NCBI GenBank assembly: GCA_014634225.1
Contig: BLFN01000288.1
Coordinates: 1,837,628 to 1,850,127, forward strand
Origin: Acropora yongei
Lineage: Eukaryota > Cnidaria > Anthozoa > Scleractinia > Acroporidae
Length of the DNA stretch: 12,500 nucleotides
Reading direction: 5' to 3'
Shown here: piece after piece, positions 1 to 5,859 of the stretch
Numbering within the stretch: the stretch's first letter is position 1
Layout: each line of letters starts with the position of its first letter
Program-made: the position numbers and the translations under genes
Notes under the pieces: generated by a model
Told to the model about the DNA's origin: nothing
The model's input: the letters and a program-made list of their open reading frames with translations, nothing else
The model's database searches: none

Positions 1-444
1 AACACTTTTGAAGAACTATTTTAGTGAATATGAATGATACGATTTGCTGTTGTTGATACCACGAAGAATCATGCACGACTTACATTTGCATCGACAAATT
101 TATTCAAGCCATTAGTGCAAAAGCGAGACACAGATCAGGCTCGAGTTCCATTATAAAGTATCCTCTTCAATACTTTTAGAAAATGTACTATTTTTACTTA
201 ACAAAAGTGTATACTAACTACTGCTTAATATTGAACTGATATTGTTATCTTGGGATATAGTTAATTGAGTCTATTTATGAACGTAACTACAACCTAATAT
301 TTTCACGGTTAGTAGACTGTATTTATTAAGAAAAATATTGCAGTTAGCAAAAACTGAATTGCGCCTCTTTACAAGTAAGAAATGAAAATGATTTATAACT
401 ACCACTATTATAAAATGACAAAACGACTACCCTTAGAAATTATA
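1..444. other. AT-rich non-coding stretch
   Basis: No coding frame of note on either strand. It contains the first direct-repeat copy (233-280). The part next to 445 could be the 3' untranslated tail of the retrotransposon relic. Confidence 0.5.
233..280 (+). repeat. Diverged direct repeat, copy 1
   Basis: These 48 bases match 1555-1602 at 40 positions without gaps (for example both end in AATTGAGTCTATTT-TGA). The pair flanks the retrotransposon relic. It may be an older interspersed repeat or a local duplication. Confidence 0.65.
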
Positions 445-1105
445 TTACTTAAATGCTTTCCTTGCGCTCTTTAAGATGAATGAATTTCCAAATCTATTGG
501 TCTTTACAGGAGGCATGGCAAACCTCCTCTGCCTTCTCAGCTCGTATGAGGTAGAAACTAAGGGGGGCAGGGGGCTGGTAATCTTACTTCGTGGGTGATT
601 GACAATAGACTTAAACAGGTCTTCCGTTAAGTTTTCCTGGTGGGCCCTGATGATTCAAGCCGTGCTAACTGAAGGGCGTCCGAGTAGTGCATCCTGGGAA
701 AAATGCATGATAGGGCCCTTCTTTGCACACTTTCGAGCTCGACTTGTAGATACTTTGGTAAACTGTAATGGAACACAGGACAAGCGTAATCTAGTGAAGA
801 CCTAATACGTGCGCAAAAATATGTTACAAGATCTGAAGTAGGAAGTCAACATGCGCACGCTTAAGTTGAATAAGAAAGTACAGCTTCTTTGACGCTTTCT
901 TAACAAGTTCTTCTATATGGCCATTCCACGTTAGTGTATCATTCATTGTCAAACCGAGTAGCTTTGAGCTCTGTATGGTTTTGATAGGAGTTCCATCTAT
1001 GCAAACCCTATCGAGTTCCGGGAGATCACGGCTGAAGGATATAACTAAATCTTTAGTCTTCTCACCATTTAGCTGGAACAAATTTTGCCATGGACCAAAA
1101 GGTGA
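445..1105 (-). pseudogene. 3' end of a non-LTR retrotransposon reverse transcriptase (CR1/L2-like), decayed
   Basis: In the first frame (1105 down to 827) the minus strand reads PWQNLFQLNGEKTKDL, VISFSRDLPELDRVCIDG, SSKLLGLTMNDTLTWNGH and VKKASKKLYFLIQLKRA, the conserved thumb region of CR1/jockey-type reverse transcriptases. Near 834 the frame shifts and resumes SDLVTYFCARIRSSLDYA, then PVFHYSLPKYLQVELES, VQRRALSCIFP. Near 633 it shifts again to LTEDLFKSIVNHPRS, STSYELRRQRRFAMPP, KTNRFGNSFI and ends in the natural terminal stop at 445-447. The 5' part is missing: an in-frame stop lies just above 1105. At least two frameshifts make it a dead copy. CR1/L2 versus related clades was not resolved. 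Confidence 0.88.
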
Positions 1106-1773
1106 TTTCTATCATTTCATTAATAAAAAGCACTGGCAGTGTTTAGCACTAGTGATCGAATGATCCTCGCTTTTTTTTAGCACGTTGTAAGCATGACATT
1201 GATGTATTTACATCATATCTACAGACCAATGAGCACTCCTTCTCCAAACTTTACTCGCGTTCTCAGAAGAATCATTTTAGTTATTATACAGAAAGAAAAT
1301 CCCTCTCACTGATACAATGCAGGACTAAAATTTAGCAAAACATAGTCATGGGCCGATTTTGTTTTGTGTTATAAACGCAAAATTAAGAAACGTTAACTGA
1401 TATAGTTAAATGCTGTCCTGAGTTGCAACTCGCGGACGGAATTTAAGTACTGGAAACTAAGGGATCTGAAAACTAGTACAGATAAGAGATTCCTAACCAA
1501 CCTCAGACCATTTTATAGTGGTATTTATTCAGTTTCATAATCTTTGTTTGCTTAGAACTGACGTTGTTGTCCTGGGATTTCGTCAATTGAGTCTATTTGT
1601 GATTAATTCCGGCGCATACCCTCTTACGGGTTTTCCCGACACATTGGCGCCATTGAATTGATAAGCATCAGGCATAAGTATTCCGCGTATAATGCCAGTC
1701 TCTGGAAGAGCGTCAAAGCTCGAGCTTTCAGTTTGAGGTCAAGCAAGAAGGCTTAATCAAGAAGCAACTCAAC
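1106..1773. other. Non-coding stretch with a possible promoter at its right end
   Basis: No coding signal. It contains the second direct-repeat copy (1555-1602) and a short GGCGC/GCGCC inverted pair around 1612-1652. A TATAAT-like run at 1688-1694 lies about 85 bases before the ATG at 1774 and could be the core promoter of the candidate gene starting there. Confidence 0.35.
1555..1602 (+). repeat. Diverged direct repeat, copy 2
   Basis: Partner of 233-280 in the same orientation, 40 of 48 bases identical by eye. Similarity beyond these edges fades quickly. Confidence 0.65.
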
Positions 1774-1798
1774 ATGAGATTGGGTCTGATAGCAATCG
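1774..1798 (+). CDS. Candidate first coding exon: signal peptide start
   Basis: The ATG at 1774 in an AACATGAG context encodes MRLGLIAI plus one base before a strong donor GTAAGT at 1799. Spliced to 2015 (phase 1) it gives MRLGLIAIAICFVG: positive charge at residue 2 and a hydrophobic core, a classic secretory signal start. The upstream TATA-like run fits a promoter. The rest of the gene is not identified. The call rests on splice-site quality and the hydrophobic reading only. Confidence 0.35.
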
Positions 1799-2014
1799 GT
1801 AAGTTCATGGCATCAGCGGAACTACAATCAATAGAACTGGTAGAAAAAAAAAAAACAACAACAACTTAAGGAAGTATTGGAAATGAGAATTTCTGTTTTT
1901 GCTTGGAAAATGTAATTGGCGCAGTCTTTTTGAGAAATGTAGTTTTGTGCCGGTTAAGTGCGAAGCAGCAAATCTATCTATATTAATTACATTGACTGCT
2001 TTGTTTCTTTTTAG

Positions 2015-2031
2015 CCATTTGCTTTGTTGGG
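2015..2031 (+). CDS. Candidate 17-base micro-exon completing a signal peptide
   Basis: The acceptor follows a good pyrimidine tract (GCTTTGTTTCTTTTTAG) and the phase 1 entry reads A-ICFVG before GTAAAT. Without the second splice the frame runs only eight more codons to a stop. A possible next segment, 2081-2143, enters in phase 0 and is open to another GTAAAT, but the 49-base intron would be unusually short, so I do not call it. Confidence 0.3.
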
Positions 2032-2647
2032 GTAAATATTAATCTTGTAGATAGATGAAGAGTTGTAAAATCTTCGTTAGGTGCTGTCAGCGTTTAAATG
2101 CGTGCTCCAGGCCGCTGAAGTAGCACTTTTGTGTCAGCTAGCGGTAAATTTTGCTACGATGACACTGTAGTAATTATAATTGTTTGCGGTCGAAGAATTT
2201 TCAGTTTTGTAATCAGTGGTGGCAAGCTTCCTTTAGGTTTATAGTTTTATAGCCTTTGCGAGATGGCCGATTTTCAAAATCGTCTCATTTCTCGAATGTT
2301 TTTTTTTTTTTTCCGAGGGCTTTTTTTGCACAGAACAACTCTAATGTTCTTGTAGAATGGTTTTTGACATTTTTAATTAATGACCCAAATTGAGCATTTT
2401 GAAAAGGTTATAGGAAACGAAAAATACTCTTGAAATAGCCACCGAAGTTCTAAGAAGTTTTTTATTTGCATTTCTAACTCCTTGTTTAAAACCAAATTTT
2501 AAGCGTAATGATAGATACGAATAGAAAAGTTATTCGTTGTTAGGTGCCATAATTATGCTCACCAACATGATTGAAGACGACTAAACCTGCCTTTAACACG
2601 TGATTTTTGTTTATGTAAGGCTTTTGCGTCGTTCTGCACATGAATAG

Positions 2648-2815
2648 TTCCAGGTGTTGCAAGGAAGTCTGGTTTGTAAACATGTTAATTCTTGCATGCT
2701 TCTCAAGCTTAGGGCGTATTTCCATTCCCAAGGAGAAATGCTATGGCACAAAGACATGCCCGATGTCGGTGATGTCATTTTCATTGATCCTTCGTGGGTG
2801 TCTAAGGTTTCGTAA
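2648..2815 (+). pseudogene. Relic of a COR (C-terminal of Roc) winged-helix segment
   Basis: Between stops at 2645-2647 and 2813-2815 the plus strand reads, in one frame, FQVLQGSLVCKHVNSC, MLLKLRAYFHSQGEMLW, HKDMPDVGDVIFIDPSW and VSKVS. The core (Y-F/L-H-x-x-G-x-x-L-W, then D-x-P-x-x-x-D-x-I/V-I/F-x-D/N-P-x-W-V) is the signature of the COR domain of Roco/LRRK/MFHAS1-like proteins, a family expanded in cnidarians. The flanking sequence shows no Roc GTPase, LRR or further COR sequence, and the frame closes at once, so it looks like an isolated decayed exon. A functional single exon is a less likely alternative. Confidence 0.55.
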
Positions 2816-3200
2816 CAGACACATTTTGGTCCAATGGAAAGGTTGTTTTGCCGTCATTGTTATTTACCGAGTTTTATAAAGACAAAGTAGCTTTTAGTTT
2901 TGAAGGCCAAATTCTTTTTGCTGTGGTAACAATATGTATGTGAAAACTTGTTTGTTTCGCTTGGGCGACTGAGATGACATTGGCCGGCGGAGACTCTAAA
3001 ATGCCTTGCAACCAAGCAACTCGAGAATACTTGGAAACCATGGTAACTTCCATATTTTTATGACGAGTTATCCAAAATAACAAATTGACAAAGTTAATTT
3101 AAGAAGACTGTTTTCGATCTGCGAGAAATAATCATAAAAACAAAAACATCGCAGCACAAAATTTACCGAGGAAAGGAAAAATAAATTTGGGAGTTTCTAT
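2816..3200. other. Non-coding stretch
   Basis: A minus-strand open frame (2874-3083) begins in a good start context (ACCATGG near 3039) but shows no recognisable domain. Otherwise nothing is seen. Confidence 0.4.
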
Positions 3201-3206
3201 TTTATT
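3201..3206 (-). terminator. Candidate polyadenylation signal
   Basis: The minus strand reads AATAAA inside GGAATAATAAAATAG. It lies about 210 bases beyond the stop at 3417 and 120 beyond the stop of the overlapping frame at 3325, so it could end the mucin-like transcript. The local DNA is AT-rich, so chance occurrence is quite possible. Confidence 0.3.
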
Positions 3207-3324
3207 ATTCCACACAATATTTTTCAAAAAACTGAGGATCACGTGACTTTCTAGTACCAGATCAAAAAGTTAAAACCCAAAGAACGTTAACCATACTGTG
3301 TACAATAACGAACAGGAAAGAAGC

Positions 3325-3600
3325 TTAAGCATGCGACCTTTTTGAGGCACGGACAGCAACCGCATGGAAGTGAGCTGCTTTCCTATAGAACTTTTCCATT
3401 GTAAAGTATCTTTTCACTAGTAGAGTTTCAAAATCTGGGAGAGACCATTGCCGTGGCATGCCGCGGAAATGTTCACTACCGGTTTCCACTTTGAGGAAAC
3501 TGACCCACCGCATGCACAGGTTACCGTCATCTTGCGTGTCGATCGCGGGTTCCCTTGAATTCCAGGCTTCTGCATGGCAAGTCCCGAAGATGGCACCAAG
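3325..3600 (-). other. Open frame of about 90 codons, unidentified
   Basis: On the minus strand a frame entering near 3600 (LGAIFGTCHAEAWNSRE) stays open through CMRWVSFLKVETG, FRGMPRQWSLPDFETLL, VKRYFTMEKFYRKAAH and ends KRSHA at a stop at 3325. It overlaps the candidate tail exon 3525-3609 in a different frame. No domain is recognised and no phase-matched acceptor joins it well to the upstream gene. It could be an alternative 3' exon or chance. Confidence 0.2.
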
Positions 3601-3609
3601 TCCTGTAAC
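3525..3609 (-). CDS. Candidate cytoplasmic-tail exon of the mucin-like gene
   Basis: If the donor at 5415 is used, the next exon must enter in phase 2. At 3609 an acceptor ATACTAAG, with a TTAACTGAC branch-like site upstream, opens a phase-matching frame. That frame encodes LQDLVPSSGLAMQKPG and IQGNPRSTRKMT before a GTAACC donor at 3524. The composition (polar, basic, G/P/S rich, no Cys) suits a cytoplasmic tail. If unspliced, the frame runs on to a stop at 3417; an acceptor TCTCCCAG around 3435 could also lead straight to the same stop. The evidence is phase and composition only, so this is tentative. Confidence 0.33.
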
Positions 3610-3668
3610 CTTAGTATTTATAGTCAGTTAAGCCGTTATATAAGTGTACGTAAAGTCTGTTTACACTG

Positions 3669-3687
3669 AAAAAAAAAAAAAAAAAAA
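3669..3687 (+). repeat. Poly-A run (19 A)
   Basis: Nineteen consecutive A follow TTTACACTG. It may be the tail of an old retroposed copy ending here or a simple homopolymer. No target-site duplication was identified. Confidence 0.7.
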
Positions 3688-3760
3688 CTTCGGTGCTGCG
3701 TCGGTGGGGAAGTGGAACACTAATATGTGGTAAGGGTGAAATTACCACCGCGTAGAGAAA

Positions 3761-3823
3761 ACGAAACTGACGTTTCGGGTCATTCGCCCTGACGAAGGGC
3801 TAAACCTCGAAACTTTAGTTTCG
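3761..3823. repeat. Palindromic Penelope/hammerhead-like repeat relic
   Basis: Arms ACGAAACTGACGTTTCGGG (3761-3779) and 3805-3823 are near-perfect inverted copies. Between them GCCCT (3786-3790) and AGGGC (3796-3800) form a second perfect hairpin around GACGA. The plus strand shows CTGACGA (3789-3795) and CGAAAC (3808-3813), which resemble the CUGANGA and GAAA core boxes of hammerhead ribozymes. Penelope-like retroelements are known to carry such motifs, and GACGAAGGGCTAA..CGAAAC is a familiar cnidarian repeat string. The cleavage triplet after CGAAAC is TTT, not GTC, and stem II is imperfect, so activity is doubtful. Confidence 0.5.
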
Positions 3824-3830
3824 TTATCTC

Positions 3831-4127
3831 TTCGGAAAGAAAATTTGACTGATAGTGAAATGCTTGATACCAAATTTTAGTATTTGCAGTTCGGTTTAGT
3901 TATCTGCCGTCCTCAATAACTGTGCCTGATATCCGACCGTCGAGACGTGCTTTGAGTGAAAGCCTGCAAAGCAAAGTTAAAATTATTGAACAACGTCATT
4001 CTCTAAACTTTCGTTTGCTCGCTGTAAACATATCTTCCGCTGTAGGGGGAAAAGGTGGCCGAAGCTTTAACTTAGTTATATTGTTGCCGTTAATCGTCGC
4101 GAGTTTGAACATCTTTGCTTCTTTTAG
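3831..4127. other. Non-coding stretch before candidate exon
   Basis: No recognisable domain in any frame. The right end is a pyrimidine-rich run ending in TTCTTTTAG that serves as the candidate acceptor of the next entry. Confidence 0.35.
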
Positions 4128-4198
4128 GGGATGGTTGTGCAGCAATTTATGATTGTTTTTCTGTGCCTGCATGCGGTGACACAGTCCAAAGCTGCATG
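4128..4198 (+). CDS. Candidate 71-base exon with two plausible readings
   Basis: It is bounded by a good acceptor (CTTTGCTTCTTTTAG) and a GTAAAC donor. Frame one starts at an ATG three bases in (4131): MVVQQ, hydrophobic core FMIVFLCLHAV, then TQSKA, a textbook signal peptide. Frame two (phase 1 entry) reads DGCAAIYDCFSVPACGDT, then VQSC and Met, a spacing of four cysteines typical of small secreted proteins. Both run through the exon without a stop. The preceding candidate exon at 2031 would enter in phase 0, which selects the first frame but would place two hydrophobic segments in tandem. No downstream exon was found. Confidence 0.3.
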
Positions 4199-4235
4199 GT
4201 AAACTGTGTCCATAGATTACGGTTCTACAAATTGT

Positions 4236-4371
4236 TTTCACATGACGTCATGGCGGCTATATTAGTAGACCAAAATCCTTGGGAAATTGAATTCTATTCC
4301 TAAGTAAAGAATTCCCATTATTTCATGAGTTTAATATGGCTGGTGGTTTACATGAGAGAAAACCATCTACA
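4236..4371. repeat. Possible MITE-like interspersed element with CRE and ATGGCGGC
   Basis: The left edge has TGACGTCA (4243-4250) running into ATGGCGGC (4250-4257) and CTATATTAGTAGACCAAAA. The right edge (about 4334-4371) has AATATGGCTGGTGGTTTAC and GAGAAAACC, which loosely mirrors the left end in reverse complement. This resembles a short palindromic element often seen in coral DNA. Termini and target-site duplication are not defined. Confidence 0.3.
4243..4257 (+). promoter_or_regulatory. CRE palindrome fused to YY1-like ATGGCGGC
   Basis: Perfect TGACGTCA (CREB/ATF site) directly abuts ATGGCGGC (YY1-like core), 45 bases after the candidate exon 4128-4198. Either a real regulatory site or part of the repeat it sits in. 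Confidence 0.3.
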
Positions 4372-5260
4372 GAGGTTCTGGAGGGTAAATTCCACAGATT
4401 ATCCGAAAGCAACCTATGCGAGGGCATCTGAGTAGATGACACTAGGATTTTATGTGCTCTGAAATAAATTGAGCAGTGGATGCATGAGTCACATTTCCCG
4501 AGCGTTTCTTGTCGTTCGAGTCTCGCGCGGTTCGTGCATTTTGTTACCGAAGTACTCGGAGTGTAAGTACCACGTATACTCATACATTACCTAGTATACA
4601 CTCGAAAAGTTTGTGCATACCCATGTATTTCGAATTCCATGTATCACCATGACTGAAAAGCAGAACTAAGCATTCTTCTTTACAAATAGTTTAAAATGAA
4701 AGAAGCAGGCAATGAAGGCTTAAATTAACTTACATGTAAGCATCATTGTGTTATCCAACATTGTCAGCATGCTTCATGTTCTCCATTTCAAAGTCCCATG
4801 CACTTTTCTTTTCATCATCACGACACGATATTTCGCTATTAACTTTCTGAGACCTGACGAGAACAAGAATTAGATTTCTCACTAATTTGTTTAGTGGCAT
4901 ATCTTGCCACAGCATAGCTACGGTTGCTGCCGCCCATATTCTCGTCCTTGCTTAAGCTAACAGTTTGGAAGTTTCAGAAGCGACAACGGCAACAACACAA
5001 ATCTCGCTCTAAACATAATAGCATTGACCGCAAGAGAAAAATAATCGTGCGTGCTGCACGTGGGACACACACTTTACTGCATTTCACTGACAGGTAGTCT
5101 GCCAATTGAAAACGTGAAATTGTGTCATTTGAGGTTTCGACCAAAGCGCGAATGTAGATGGTGAACCCTTTAGGAGCCAATAAAACTTTTAAACTTGATA
5201 GTTCCAGTCCTATTGAACCGTGGCTATATTGTGAAGTCTCTTATTAATGCTAGGCAGCGG
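4372..5260. other. Non-coding stretch
   Basis: Short open frames on both strands show no domain, cysteine pattern or hydrophobic segment I recognise. If the mucin-like gene has tail exons at 3525-3609, this is part of its last large intron. Confidence 0.45.
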
Positions 5261-5268
5261 CGCTAGAA

Positions 5269-5352
5269 TTAAAAAAGAAAATAAACAAAAACAGCAACAA
5301 CAACAAAAAAACAACAGCAACAGCAAAACAAATAAAAAAACTAAAACAATAA
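5269..5352 (+). repeat. A-rich / CAA low-complexity tract
   Basis: Interrupted CAACAACAA and CAGCAACAG units in a run of A on the plus strand (poly-T/GTT on the gene's strand), just beyond the transmembrane exon. On the gene's strand it could serve as a pyrimidine-rich intron tract. Confidence 0.75.
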
Positions 5353-5411
5353 ATTGCCAAACCACCTTCACTTGTCCTACGTAACGATTGTCGGTAATGT
5401 CAGACCTTGCT

Positions 5412-5859
5412 TTACCTCTCTTTTCCTTTGCAAAAGCACCAAACAAAAAGAGCGACGAGAATAACGAAGACGACAACACTGGCAACAGCAACGATGATGT
5501 ACATCATGGTCTTTGAGTTTTCTTCTTTCACATCTTGCGCAGTGGGTAGGAGCGATGAGGCTGATGAGGCGGCTGTTGTTGCTGTCGATGGCGCTGTTGT
5601 TGTGTCTGCGAAAAGTCGTCGCACGTTTGAAATGTTTGCATTGATGGCAGAAGATATGTCTGCCATGGAAGACCTCACGATTTCCACCACAACATCTTTG
5701 GTGACTACGGCAATTGATGATCCAAGCGGAGACTGAAGATAAAATGCTACAACAGCCACAAGCGGAATTTGGGACACTTGTCTCGGGTAACCAGGCAAAA
5801 GATGGACTTGATCTTCTGTGAATATGGGGTTGCTTGCAGATCGGCGCTTTCGTTTGGTT
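5412..5859 (-). CDS. Exon: furin-type site, SEA-like core, S/T/A stalk, transmembrane helix, tail
   Basis: The acceptor TTTTTAAG precedes 5859 and the phase 2 join restores Arg. The exon opens [12 protein letters not shown], a polybasic furin/PC-type site. It continues with [16 protein letters not shown] and [17 protein letters not shown] (SEA-like strands), [15 protein letters not shown] (second helix), a stalk rich in T, A and S ([14 protein letters not shown]), then a transmembrane helix [19 protein letters not shown] and a cytoplasmic start [10 protein letters not shown] see no GSVVV autocleavage motif. Read on, the frame stops at a TAA (5412-5414), but GAGAG/GTAAAG at 5416-5415 is a good phase 2 donor, so the tail may continue in another exon. 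Confidence 0.88.

Noticed and set aside
3605..3645. TATA-box-like words on both strands (CTATAAATA minus, TTATATAAG plus) suggesting a divergent promoter
   Set aside because: No convincing transcript start or first exon follows on either strand at the right distance, and the region is AT-rich.
5407..5736. 109-codon plus-strand open frame rich in Ala/Val/Thr
   Set aside because: It is antisense to the transmembrane/SEA exon and exists only because of that exon's codon bias. No start context or domain of its own.
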